A stretch of DNA of 46,670 nucleotides, from NCBI GenBank assembly GCA_903873395.1, contig CAIQOJ010000091.1, positions 1 to 46,670 on the forward strand. The letters run 5' to 3'. The notes beneath the pieces were generated by a model. The model was not told the origin of the DNA, ran no database searches, and saw nothing but the letters and a program-made list of their open reading frames with translations. Source of the DNA: an uncultured Acidimicrobiaceae bacterium. Its GTDB lineage: Bacteria > Actinomycetota > Acidimicrobiia > Acidimicrobiales > RAAP-2. Both the position numbers and the translations under genes were made by a program. Below are positions 9,630 to 17,134 of this stretch, one piece after another (positions within the stretch are counted from its first letter, which is position 1; every line of letters starts with the position of its first letter).

Positions 9630-10118
9630 ATGGACGTCCGCCTGGCCGAGCTTGCTGACGCCGAAGCCATTCGCGCCATCTATAACGCGGAAGTTCTCTC
9701 CTCCACCTCTACGTTCGACCAGGTGCCGCGCACGGCGCCCGAACAACTCGTCTGGATGCATGAGCACGCCAGCACCCATCCAGCCATCGTCGCCCGTGAT
9801 GCTACGGGCGTCATCGTCGGGTTCGGCTCCCTCTCGCCGTTCCGAGACCGCCCCTCCTATGCCACCACCGTGGAGAACTCTGTCTACGTGATCGAAGGAC
9901 AGCGGGGGCTTGGGGTCGGCCGTGCGTTGATGGACGAACTCGTACGACTGAGCACATTGCACGGCTTCCACACCATGGTCGCCCGGATCGGCGGAAACAA
10001 CGAGGGGTCGATCGCCCTCCACCAGGCCTGCGGGTTCGACATCGTCGGCATCGAGCGCGAGGTGGGCAGGAAGTTCAACCGGTGGCTCGACGTCATGGTG
10101 ATGCAGCGGATGCTCTGA
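9630..10118 (+). CDS. GNAT family N-acetyltransferase (phosphinothricin acetyltransferase-like)
   Basis: Acetyl-CoA-dependent N-acetyltransferase, 162 aa. The single GNAT domain shows the Pat/MddA pattern: VRLAELADAEAIRAIYNAEV at the N-terminus, a strand ending IVGFGSLSPFRDRPSYATTV, and the acetyl-CoA-binding loop QRGLGVGRAL, then GFHTMVARIGGNN and HQACGFDIVG. In the family these enzymes acetylate methionine sulfoximine or phosphinothricin-like compounds, or other amino acids; the true substrate cannot be read from the sequence. The start MDVRLAE fits the domain boundary and the leaderless -10 box. It converges with the mptB-like gene downstream. Confidence 0.88.
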   Translation: MDVRLAELADAEAIRAIYNAEVLSSTSTFDQVPRTAPEQLVWMHEHASTHPAIVARDATGVIVGFGSLSPFRDRPSYATTVENSVYVIEGQRGLGVGRALMDELVRLSTLHGFHTMVARIGGNNEGSIALHQACGFDIVGIEREVGRKFNRWLDVMVMQRML

Positions 10119-10166
10119 CGTCTGCTCCGTCCACCGTCCACCGGACCAGCCGGCGCTCGAGGTGGC

Positions 10167-11849
10167 TCAGGTGGCTGGCGTGCGCTCGACGGCTCGGCCT
10201 CTACTCGGTGCCGCCAAGGCCGGCGAGAGCGGCACCGTGAGGACGAAGAGGATCCACAGCAACGTCAGCACGATCTGCAGTGGATCGCCATGGAGCAGGC
10301 TGCTGAGAAGTTGGGGGCCGCCAGGCAACTCGATGAATGCCGTGACCATCGACAGTCCGATGACCAGCGATCGAAGCTGACCGAACGCCACCGGGGCAAG
10401 GAGCACCAAGCCCCACGAGAGATACCAGGGCTGAACCACCGGACCGAGCAGTACGAAGAGGAGCAGGGTGAGACCCAGCGCCTTGAGTGTCCCGATCCGG
10501 TCACTGTTGAGGAGCAGCCACGCGCCAGCCACGAGTGCTCCCACCATCCCGATGAACCGGGTTAACGAAAGCACGGCGGTCAGCCCGATTCCCATGTGCG
10601 TGACATGAGCCACGCCGGCAAGGGCAAAGGCGGCAGACGTGGTCGGCGCCGTCCAGGACCGGACCACCCCGGGGGTGCCGAGCACCGAGACCCATCCCCA
10701 ACCCAGACCACTCACGAACGAGAACGCGCCGAGCACACCGACTCCGATCAATCCCGATGTGACCACCGGACGGATGCGGTCGCGCACGGGCAGGCCTGGG
10801 CCCAGCCAGCTCCAGCCGATATAGAGCACGCCCAATGCGGCTGGCGCCTTGACGGCAGTGGCCAGGCTGCACAACAGGACTCCAACGATGGGATGGCGCT
10901 CCTTGGCCGCAGTCAGACCGGCGACCAGCAGACCCAACATCAGTGCATCGTTGTGGCCACCTCCGATGAGATGGAAGATCGTCACCGGGTTGAGAACCAT
11001 CAGCGTGAAGAGTTCAGCGCCGTCCCGGTTGTAGAGCCGGGCCAGCCGAGGAACGCAGACGGCGATCAGCACCACGCCCACTAGGGCCAGGAGGCGCAAC
11101 ACCACGATGGTGGCGAGTTCATTGTGGAAGGTGATCCGAGCAATCAGCCCATCGAGCTGAAGAAAGAACGGGCCATAGGGTGCCGGTGAGTTGCCCCACA
11201 GGGGATCGACCGGAGCCGTATACGAGTTGTTGCCCAATTCGAAAGGCCCGTACAAGTACGGGTTCATGTGACGACTCACCATCTCGCCCTGAGCCGCATA
11301 GGAGTAGGAATCGCGACTGAACAACGGTGCGATGACCAAGATGGGCAGTGACCACAGGGCAAAGACACCGGCCAACGTCCGGACGGGCACGCCATGACGA
11401 CTGCGGTAGAGCCGGGACATCCCCCACCACACCCGCATGAAGAGAAGTAGGCCGCCGTATACGGCAGTCAGGGAGAAGTACAGGCCCCATCGGCTGGGCG
11501 ACGCCGTCGTTGGCTCACCGAAGAACCAGGCGCCGGGCATCTCGAGCTTGAATGGCGAGCTCGGCAGCGATCCGCCTACGGCCACGGCCAGAATGGCCAC
11601 GAACCCCAGGAGTGCGGGCCGGAGCACCAAGCCACGTACGTCTTCTGGGGCCACCGGGGTGGCGTCCGTGTCGATGTCGGCAGGGTCAGTAGGTCCGGCC
11701 AGGCGATCTCGCAGTCCGATTGCCCGGTGCAAGGTTGCACGGGTCGCACCTCGTAGTGCCGCCGCCACAGAGCCCCCTGACGCGTCAAACCGCTCCGCCA
11801 CCGCTGCATCGCCGGCGGGCGTGCCTGCCGGGGTGGTGTTCGCTGGCAT
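10167..11849 (-). CDS. mptB: MptB-like polyprenol-phosphate-mannose-dependent alpha-1,6-mannosyltransferase
   Basis: Multi-pass GT-C glycosyltransferase, 560 aa. After a cytoplasmic stretch of about 85 residues come roughly 12-13 hydrophobic segments. The first large extracytoplasmic loop carries the GT-C acidic motif and family blocks (FSRDSYSYAAQGEMVSRH, NPYLYGPFELG, WGNSPAPYGPFFLQLDG), followed by the intramembrane GGGHNDALMLGLL. In mycobacteria and corynebacteria MptB extends the mannan core of lipomannan on the outer face of the membrane. Here a role in a mannosylated envelope glycolipid or glycan is inferred. The gene stands alone. The start at 11849 is the only reasonable ATG but has no close Shine-Dalgarno. 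Confidence 0.82.
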   Translation of the reverse strand: MPANTTPAGTPAGDAAVAERFDASGGSVAAALRGATRATLHRAIGLRDRLAGPTDPADIDTDATPVAPEDVRGLVLRPALLGFVAILAVAVGGSLPSSPFKLEMPGAWFFGEPTTASPSRWGLYFSLTAVYGGLLLFMRVWWGMSRLYRSRHGVPVRTLAGVFALWSLPILVIAPLFSRDSYSYAAQGEMVSRHMNPYLYGPFELGNNSYTAPVDPLWGNSPAPYGPFFLQLDGLIARITFHNELATIVVLRLLALVGVVLIAVCVPRLARLYNRDGAELFTLMVLNPVTIFHLIGGGHNDALMLGLLVAGLTAAKERHPIVGVLLCSLATAVKAPAALGVLYIGWSWLGPGLPVRDRIRPVVTSGLIGVGVLGAFSFVSGLGWGWVSVLGTPGVVRSWTAPTTSAAFALAGVAHVTHMGIGLTAVLSLTRFIGMVGALVAGAWLLLNSDRIGTLKALGLTLLLFVLLGPVVQPWYLSWGLVLLAPVAFGQLRSLVIGLSMVTAFIELPGGPQLLSSLLHGDPLQIVLTLLWILFVLTVPLSPALAAPSRGRAVERTPAT

Positions 11850-12385
11850 CGGGTCGAGGCTCTCCTGGTCCTGAGGTCGGTCCGGTCGTCGGAAGTTCGT
11901 ACGTCCAGTGCATCAGCGATCGGAAGCACCAAGGTCTTTTGTCGGGGCGAACCCTGAACGACGTAACGACCTCAGGCGACCAACGCGCTTGCAGAAGTGT
12001 ACCAAGGGCGGACTTGCGGGACCCGACCGTTGCCACCAGGGGCCCTGGCGCCTCCCCAATGTCGACACCCGTCCCGCCACCCGTGAATCAACCCCACGAC
12101 GAGCCCTCCTGCCGCAGGTCTTCCGTGAGGCACTGCATCTGGATTGGCTACTGCATCTGGATTGGCTGAGGGTGAGCTACCGAGGCGGAGATGAGGATCG
12201 ACTGCGAATCAGCCGAGCCATGTGCTTCCCTCACGTCTCGGCCTCGAACAGGTCGAGCGCTCCACGAGCGGATCGGCCCGTACGTGCACTTCTCCTAGAC
12301 CAGTGGTCTCATCGACACCTGGTTCCGCTGAGATGCAGGTCCTGAGCGTGCCAGCCCCACACATCACCACCCCTACTGACGCGTC
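11850..12385. other. Gene-free spacer between mptB-like gene and tRNA-Tyr
   Basis: I see no open frame with protein-like composition on either strand. It should contain the mptB promoter, which I could not place, and it holds the 18-bp duplication listed at 12133-12168. Confidence 0.5.
12133..12168. repeat. 18-bp tandem duplication
   Basis: ctgcatctggattggct plus one variable base occurs twice in immediate succession (12133-12150 and 12151-12168). Confidence 0.9.
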
Positions 12386-12426
12386 AGAGCCCCGGTCGGA
12401 GGTTGCGTACCTCCTTCCAGGGCTCT
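12386..12426 (-). terminator. Nested hairpin terminator after tRNA-Tyr
   Basis: Downstream of tRNA-Tyr on the minus strand, an outer stem AGAGCCC/GGGCTCT (12420-12426 with 12386-12392) encloses a perfect inner stem GGAGGT/ACCTCC (12398-12403 with 12409-12414). There is no U-tract, as is common in high-GC actinobacteria. Confidence 0.65.
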
Positions 12427-12434
12427 GGTCTGCG

Positions 12435-12516
12435 TGGGCCGAGAAGGATTCGAACCTTCGTAGGCAGAACCGGCAGATTTACAGTCTGCTCCCTTTGGCC
12501 GCTCGGGCACCGACCC
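12435..12516 (-). tRNA. trnY: tRNA-Tyr (GTA)
   Basis: Class II tRNA with a long variable arm. The acceptor GGGTCGG pairs with TCGGCCC, the anticodon stem-loop is GCAGA CTGTAAA TCTGC with anticodon GTA, the T-arm is GAAGGTTCGAATCCTTC, and the discriminator is A. CCA is not encoded. Confidence 0.97.
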
Positions 12517-12527
12517 GCAGGCGGGCA

Positions 12528-12533
12528 AGGATA
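12528..12533 (-). promoter_or_regulatory. Predicted -10 box for tRNA-Tyr
   Basis: TATCCT on the minus strand, 11 bases before the mature tRNA 5' end, leaving a very short precursor leader. Confidence 0.5.
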
Positions 12534-12549
12534 CCGCGTGCTGCGAGGG

Positions 12550-12555
12550 TAGGGT
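12550..12555 (+). promoter_or_regulatory. Predicted -10 box, leaderless yajQ mRNA
   Basis: TAGGGT ends 6 bases before the yajQ ATG. It lies back to back with the tRNA-Tyr -10 box (12528-12533). Confidence 0.5.
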
Positions 12556-12561
12556 TTCGCC

Positions 12562-13050
12562 ATGCCTACCTTCGACGTTGTCTCCGAAGTTGACATGCAA
12601 GAGGTCCGCAATGCCGTGGACCAAGCCAATCGTGAAGCTTCCACCCGCTTCGACTTCAAAGGCACCGACTCGCTGATCGAGCTACACGAGACCGAGCTTG
12701 TGCTGACATCATCCACCGACGACCGGCTCCGTGCCCTCTACCAGGTGCTCCAGGAGAAGATGGTCAAACGGGAAGTGTCCCTCAAGTCCTTCGATGCCGG
12801 AAAGATCGAAGAAGCCACCAAAGGGACGGCACGTCAGCGCATCGCCATCCAGGCCGGCATCTCCTCGGATCACGCCAAGAAGATCAACAGGTTCATCAAG
12901 GACTTGAACCTGAAGGGCGTGTCGTCACAGACACAGGGAGACCAACTCCGAGTCACCGGCAAGAAGCGCGACGACCTGCAGGCAGCCATCGCCGCCCTCA
13001 AGGCCGAGGATTTCGGCATCCCCCTGCAGTTCAACAACTTCCGAGACTGA
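12562..13050 (+). CDS. yajQ: YajQ family nucleotide-binding protein
   Basis: 162-aa member of the YajQ (DUF520) family, full length, with the hallmark N-terminus PTFDVVSEVDMQEVRNAV, the block STRFDFKGTDSLIEL, the segment TARQRIAIQAGISSDHAKKI, and the ending DFGIPLQFNNFRD. The family forms two ferredoxin-like folds; members bind nucleotides, and cyclic-di-GMP binding has been reported for some in proteobacteria. The role in this organism is unknown. It is a single gene, divergent from tRNA-Tyr. Confidence 0.95.
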   Translation: MPTFDVVSEVDMQEVRNAVDQANREASTRFDFKGTDSLIELHETELVLTSSTDDRLRALYQVLQEKMVKREVSLKSFDAGKIEEATKGTARQRIAIQAGISSDHAKKINRFIKDLNLKGVSSQTQGDQLRVTGKKRDDLQAAIAALKAEDFGIPLQFNNFRD

Positions 13051-13103
13051 GTCCCATCGGCCAGAGGGATCCTGGCCGCCTGCATGAGTTTGCCGCCGGC
13101 CCG

Positions 13104-13397
13104 TCAGTCGGGGCGTGACCGGGAAGCCCGCCACACGGACAAACTGAGCAGGCCCGCCACCAGCGCAGGCAGCACGAATGCCGCTGCATGTCGGGCGCCG
13201 GTCACGGTGCAGAGCAGCGCCGCTGCGCCCACGACCACGACGGCCCCGATGAAGAGCTCCGGCGTGTCCCCGATGAGGAAGTCCCACCAGAAGCGGCCGA
13301 AGGCGCGCAACCACCGCGACCTGACCACGTGATTCGCTCCGGTCTCGTCTGCCCGCTGGCCTGACCCAGTAGCGGGCATGCCCGTGTCGTCAGGCAT
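13104..13397 (-). CDS. Small two-span membrane protein
   Basis: 97 aa. A polar N-terminus of about 45 residues is followed by two hydrophobic segments (LFIGAVVVVGAAALLCTV and AAFVLPALVAGLLSLSV) and a short basic tail. I do not recognise a named family. Its start overlaps the end of the COG4280-like gene by 8 bp, so it is the last gene of a gtrA/COG4280 operon and probably works with that membrane protein. The overlap and the membrane composition support a real gene. Confidence 0.65.
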   Translation of the reverse strand: MPDDTGMPATGSGQRADETGANHVVRSRWLRAFGRFWWDFLIGDTPELFIGAVVVVGAAALLCTVTGARHAAAFVLPALVAGLLSLSVWRASRSRPD

Positions 13398-14181
13398 CGA
13401 TGGAGCTTCCTACTCCGGCCCGCCCTGACATCCGAGACTGCTCTCCGCGACGCAGCATCGTGACCAGTACCCAGGCCACCAGGCCGTAGACGGCGACCAA
13501 GACCGGGATGGCAAGGTCAGAACCAGGCCACGAGACATGGACGCCCTCACCGGCCCAGAACGTGCCGAACGAGACGAGCATGAGCCCCACCCCCATCTTC
13601 ATGGAGTTCTCGGGGACACCGGACAGCTGGCGATGGACCACCAGTCCGACCACGACCACCAGCACGACCGCAGCCGCAGCCGCCAGTGCCGCCAGACCCA
13701 ACCGGTGCGAGGACGTCCCCAGGGTCAGGACCACCACCACCACCTCGAGTCCCTCGAGGAAGACCCCCTTGAATGCCACGGTGAATGCCGTGGCATCTCG
13801 TCCCGTGGCGGGCGGTGCTTCGGACAGTTCGGCTACCTGTTCGGCATAGATGGCGTCCTCGTCATGCTTAGCCTTGAGGCCCGAAGCACGAAGCACGGCT
13901 TTACGCAGCCACTGGAGACCGAAGACCAGCAGCAAAAATCCGACAACCAGCCGCAGCGTCGAGAGCGGCACCCAATGCACCAGCGGAGGTCCGATCACCA
14001 CTACCAGGGCGGTGAGCGCAGCCAAGGCGGCCGCCACTCCTTCAAAAGCAGATCTCCAGCCACGGGTGACACCCACGGCCAACACGATCGTCAGTGCTTC
14101 GACCATCTCCACGGCGCTGGCCAGAAAGACGGCTGCGACCAACACGACCGGGCTGCCCTGTGCGGTCACAGCCAGGAGCAT
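13390..14181 (-). CDS. COG4280-like multi-pass membrane protein with FTR1-type EGLE motif
   Basis: 263 aa with about seven hydrophobic segments. It contains an inverted-repeat-like pair of acidic membrane motifs: EMVEALTIVLAVGVTRGW near residue 24 and FKGVFLEGLEVVVVVLTLG near 140. This resembles the duplicated REGLE/ExxxE arrangement of FTR1 iron permeases and other cation transporters. I recall the predicted-membrane-protein family COG4280 with the TRGW motif; transport of a metal cation is inference. A charged cytoplasmic loop (KAKHDEDAIYAEQ) separates the halves. It starts 12 bp after gtrA. Confidence 0.75.
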   Translation of the reverse strand: MLLAVTAQGSPVVLVAAVFLASAVEMVEALTIVLAVGVTRGWRSAFEGVAAALAALTALVVVIGPPLVHWVPLSTLRLVVGFLLLVFGLQWLRKAVLRASGLKAKHDEDAIYAEQVAELSEAPPATGRDATAFTVAFKGVFLEGLEVVVVVLTLGTSSHRLGLAALAAAAAVVLVVVVGLVVHRQLSGVPENSMKMGVGLMLVSFGTFWAGEGVHVSWPGSDLAIPVLVAVYGLVAWVLVTMLRRGEQSRMSGRAGVGSSIDA

Positions 14182-14193
14182 CTCGGCCTCGGA

Positions 14194-14694
14194 TCAGGCA
14201 GCTTCGACGAGCTCGTCGAGCTCTTCGAGGGGATGGGAGTGGAAGAGCCGATTGAAGAGCAGCAGCTTCAGCACCCAGAAGATCGAGAAGGAGACAATGT
14301 TGGCCACCACCACGAGCACGCTGGTCACGGTGTGGTTCAGGTCGTGCTGGATGCTGACATGGCGGACGACCGCCGCACCGACCATGGCGAACGCGATACC
14401 GGCCGTAGCCATCACCCAGAAGGGGATGATCTCCTTGGCCACGTGCGAACGACCTGACTTTCCCCAAGCCCACTTCCGGTTCAGGTGGTACGAGGGGATG
14501 GTGGCCAGCGCATTGGCGAACACGGTCGAGGAGATCTCGCCCCCGAGATGGAGCAGGCCGTAGACCACGATGAGCACGACATTCGAGAAGACAGTCGTGA
14601 TGACCGACACCATCGTGTACTTGAAAAGCTTGCGGGCCTCAGGGGTATCGCGCTTCTCCCACAGGTGCACGGCGCGTACAAGCAGATCGGACAT
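14194..14694 (-). CDS. GtrA family membrane protein
   Basis: 166 aa with four membrane spans and the GtrA/DPMS-like pattern (KLFKYTMVSVITTVFSNVVL, then NALATIPSYHLNRKWAWGK between spans 2 and 3). GtrA-type proteins are thought to flip polyprenol-linked sugars or assist glycosyltransferases at the membrane. The ATG at 14694 (MSDLLVRAV) is preferred because AAGG lies about 8 bases upstream; ATGs at 14700 and 14724 are alternatives. It is the first gene of a three-gene operon. Confidence 0.85.
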   Translation of the reverse strand: MSDLLVRAVHLWEKRDTPEARKLFKYTMVSVITTVFSNVVLIVVYGLLHLGGEISSTVFANALATIPSYHLNRKWAWGKSGRSHVAKEIIPFWVMATAGIAFAMVGAAVVRHVSIQHDLNHTVTSVLVVVANIVSFSIFWVLKLLLFNRLFHSHPLEELDELVEAA

Positions 14695-14774
14695 CCCCAT
14701 CACCTTAGCCCCGTGCAATTGCACCCATCAGGCGTGGCGTCCGGCAACGTGGCTCTCTGGTCACCACCCACAGA

Positions 14775-14793
14775 GCCCAGGCCCGTCCTGGGC
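14775..14793 (-). terminator. Hairpin after the GH1 gene
   Basis: GCCCAGG-ACGGG-CCTGGGC on the minus strand, a perfect 7-bp stem with a 5-base loop starting 22 bases after the glycosidase stop. It has no U-tract. Confidence 0.45.
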
Positions 14794-14814
14794 CGTGGGC
14801 CAGGGCTTCTGCTG

Positions 14815-15993
14815 TCAGTGCGACAGAGCGTTGGCGGTGGCCACCGAGCCAAACCATGCCGCACTTGGCTTCGGTCGACGCTCGAAGGTCTCCCGGTCGC
14901 ACTCGATGAGACCGAAGGTCGGCATGTAGCCGAGCACCCACTCAAAGTTGTCCAGCAGGCTCCAGTAGAAGTAGCCACGCACGTCGATCCCGTCATCGAG
15001 GCACTCACGGACCCCAGCCAGTGCCCGGGTCACGTACTCGATTCGCAGCGAGTCATCGGCGGTGCCGATGCCGTTCTCGGTGACGTAGACGGGCAGGCCA
15101 CCGGTGACCTCAGTCGCCCGACGGATGGTCGCACCCAGGGCCTCGGGCCAGAACTCGTAGCCCATCTGGGTCGAGCCCACACCGTCTTCGTTGGCCAGCG
15201 CACCTTCGGGGCCCACCCGCATCCGGGTATAGGTCTGCACGCCGATGAAGTCGTCACCCTCGAGGGCTTCGAGGAAGACGTCCTCGGCGGGACGCCGCAG
15301 GCGCTCGAGCCACTCCTCGCCACCGGGCTGCAGCTGATAGTCGGTCATGGAGACGGTGAGACCCACCGGGAAGTCCCCCGGACCCGACCGGATGGCCTCG
15401 ACTCCCTTGCGATGTGCCGAGACCATGGCCGCATTGACCACATCCCGCCGCGATCGGTCGCGCACCCGAGGCGGGAAGAGGCCCATGCGCCAGCCCATCG
15501 TGGCCACGACGTTGGGCTCGTTCAGCGTGCAGGCCATCCCGATCACGTCTCCGAGGTGCTCGGTGACCCGCTCGCAGTAGCGGGCAAACCGATCCGGGGC
15601 ATGCGGTGCCTCCCAGGTGCCGGCATCGGCCAACCAGCGAGGATGGGTGAAGTGATGGAACGTGACAACGGGGAGCACGCCTTGCTCATGGCACTCTGCA
15701 CACATCCTCCGGTAGTGGTCGAGGGCGACCTTGGAGAACTCGCCCTCCTCGGGCTCGATTCGGCTCCACTCAAGGGAGAAGCGGTACGCACCGAGTCCCA
15801 GTGACTTCACCAGGGCGATGTCTTCGGGATAGCGATTGAAGGAGTCACAAGCATCACCACTGACGTCGGCGCAACCCGACGTCGGGTCGTGCTCCATGGC
15901 CCACCAGTCGTTGTTGACGTTGCCGCCTTCGATCTGGTGAGCAGCGGTAGCGGTGCCCCACAGGAAACCTTCAGGAAAGGAGATGTCAGTCAC
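14815..15993 (-). CDS. Glycoside hydrolase family 1 (beta-glucosidase type)
   Basis: Retaining beta-glycosidase, 392 aa, somewhat shorter than the usual 440-480. It starts VTDISFPEGFLWGTATAAHQ, the standard GH1 N-terminus with the Q-binding residue. The acid/base glutamate is in TLNEPNVVA (about E159) and the nucleophile in YVTENGIGT (about E306). The C-terminal aglycone region YFYWSLLDNFEWVLGY is present, so the missing length is in loops rather than the core. No signal peptide is seen, so it probably acts in the cytoplasm on beta-glucosides or related disaccharides. The GTG at 15993 is chosen because the homology begins there and TACGGT lies 6 bases upstream. It is divergent from tesB. Confidence 0.93.
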   Translation of the reverse strand: MTDISFPEGFLWGTATAAHQIEGGNVNNDWWAMEHDPTSGCADVSGDACDSFNRYPEDIALVKSLGLGAYRFSLEWSRIEPEEGEFSKVALDHYRRMCAECHEQGVLPVVTFHHFTHPRWLADAGTWEAPHAPDRFARYCERVTEHLGDVIGMACTLNEPNVVATMGWRMGLFPPRVRDRSRRDVVNAAMVSAHRKGVEAIRSGPGDFPVGLTVSMTDYQLQPGGEEWLERLRRPAEDVFLEALEGDDFIGVQTYTRMRVGPEGALANEDGVGSTQMGYEFWPEALGATIRRATEVTGGLPVYVTENGIGTADDSLRIEYVTRALAGVRECLDDGIDVRGYFYWSLLDNFEWVLGYMPTFGLIECDRETFERRPKPSAAWFGSVATANALSH

Positions 15994-15999
15994 GGGGTC

Positions 16000-16005
16000 A
16001 CCGTA
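16000..16005 (-). promoter_or_regulatory. Predicted -10 box, leaderless GH1 mRNA
   Basis: TACGGT on the minus strand ends 6 bases before the GTG start at 15993; no Shine-Dalgarno is present. Confidence 0.5.
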
Positions 16006-16079
16006 GTGGCACCCGACAGATCCCGTCAGGGATGTGATGTGGGTCCGATGGGCATGAGCGGACCTGACAGGATGGAGAG

Positions 16080-16934
16080 GTGAGTGACGCACTGCAAGGT
16101 CTGGTCGAACTACTCGACATCGAACCCATCGAGGTCAACATCTTCCGCGGCGCCAATCCCGACGAGGAGCGTCAACGGATCTTCGGCGGACAGGTGGCTG
16201 CCCAGTCACTGATGGCCGCCGGACGGACCGTCGAACACGGACGGCCCCACTCGCTGCACGCATATTTTCTCCGTCCCGGTGACCCCGACACGCCCGTGCT
16301 CTACGAGGTGGATCGGATCCGGGACGGGCGGTCATTCACCACCCGAAGGGTGGTTGCCATCCAACATGGACGTGCCATCTTCAACCTCTCGGCCTCGTTC
16401 CACGCCGACGAAGAAGGTCTGTCTCATCAGGTGGCCATGCCTGACGTGCCCGGTCCCGAAGATCTCCCCACGCTGGTAGAGCAACTCGAGCCCTACCGGG
16501 ACAAGGTCGCCGACTGGATCGACCGTCCCCACCCCATCGAGCAGCGTCACATCGGCCCACTGCCGTTTCTCCATCGCGCGCCCACCGAACCCTCGCAGCG
16601 TTTGTGGATCAAGGCCGCTGGCAGCCTGCCCGACGATCCGCTCCTGCACGCCTGCATCGTCACCTACGCGTCAGACATGTCGCTGTTTGACACCATGCTC
16701 GCCCCCCACCCCGTTGGTTGGGACGACCCAGGATTCATGGGGGCCAGCCTGGACCACTGCATGTGGTTCCACCGACCCCTGCGGGCCGACGACTGGATTC
16801 TCTACGACATGGATAGCCCCAACAGCGCAGGTGGGCGCGGCTTGGCCCGAGGGTTCATGTTCGCCCGATCGGGGGAACTTGGGGTGTCGATGGTCCAAGA
16901 AGGACTCATGCGGGTGGTCCGAACGCCCGAGTGA
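16080..16934 (+). CDS. tesB: Acyl-CoA thioesterase II
   Basis: Double-hotdog thioesterase releasing CoA from medium/long acyl-CoAs, 284 aa, full length. Family blocks present are RIFGGQVAAQSLMAA, SLHAYFLRPGDP, GRSFTTRRVVAIQ, YASDMSLFDTMLAPH (catalytic Asp), GASLDHCMWFHRP and the C-terminal MVQEGLMR (catalytic Gln). The start is GTG at 16080 (MSDALQGL). CAGGAT, a one-base variant of the leaderless -10 seen elsewhere in this window, ends 6 bases upstream, and GGAGAG fills the gap. It is convergent with gltA and divergent from GH1. Confidence 0.95.
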   Translation: MSDALQGLVELLDIEPIEVNIFRGANPDEERQRIFGGQVAAQSLMAAGRTVEHGRPHSLHAYFLRPGDPDTPVLYEVDRIRDGRSFTTRRVVAIQHGRAIFNLSASFHADEEGLSHQVAMPDVPGPEDLPTLVEQLEPYRDKVADWIDRPHPIEQRHIGPLPFLHRAPTEPSQRLWIKAAGSLPDDPLLHACIVTYASDMSLFDTMLAPHPVGWDDPGFMGASLDHCMWFHRPLRADDWILYDMDSPNSAGGRGLARGFMFARSGELGVSMVQEGLMRVVRTPE

Positions 16935-16941
16935 GCTGCGT

Positions 16942-16986
16942 CATTGATCGTTGCGACATTGATCGTTGCGACATTGATCGTTGCGT
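16942..16986. repeat. 15-bp tandem repeat, three copies, in the tesB-gltA convergent spacer
   Basis: cattgatcgttgcga is repeated at 16942, 16957 and 16972 (last base changed in the third). Partial copies flank it (gctgcgtcattgatc before, ttgcgtcactgatc after). Confidence 0.92.
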
Positions 16987-17030
16987 CACTGATCTAGGGC
17001 CCGTGCCTCGCCCTGGATAGAACGATCGAT

Positions 17031-17048
17031 CAGCACTCACCTGTGCTG
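17031..17048. terminator. Small hairpin in the tesB-gltA convergent spacer
   Basis: CAGCAC-TCACCT-GTGCTG, a perfect 6-bp stem. It could serve as a weak terminator for either convergent gene; there is no U-tract. Confidence 0.3.
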
Positions 17049-17134
17049 GATTCGACAACAGGTAGTGACCATTCCCGCTGGCCAACCGTGCTGTCCCGTC
17101 AGCGACCCCAATGGGGGCCGATCAGTCGGGTCGC

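Noticed and set aside
9630-10118. Acetyltransferase as an acquired resistance gene
   Set aside because: The base composition matches its neighbours, there is no mobile element, and this GNAT subfamily is a common chromosomal housekeeping type.
11908-12345. A 145-codon open frame on the plus strand in the mptB-tRNA-Tyr spacer
   Set aside because: Composition rich in Arg, Ser and Pro without domain features, no start signal, and it runs through the 18-bp duplication.
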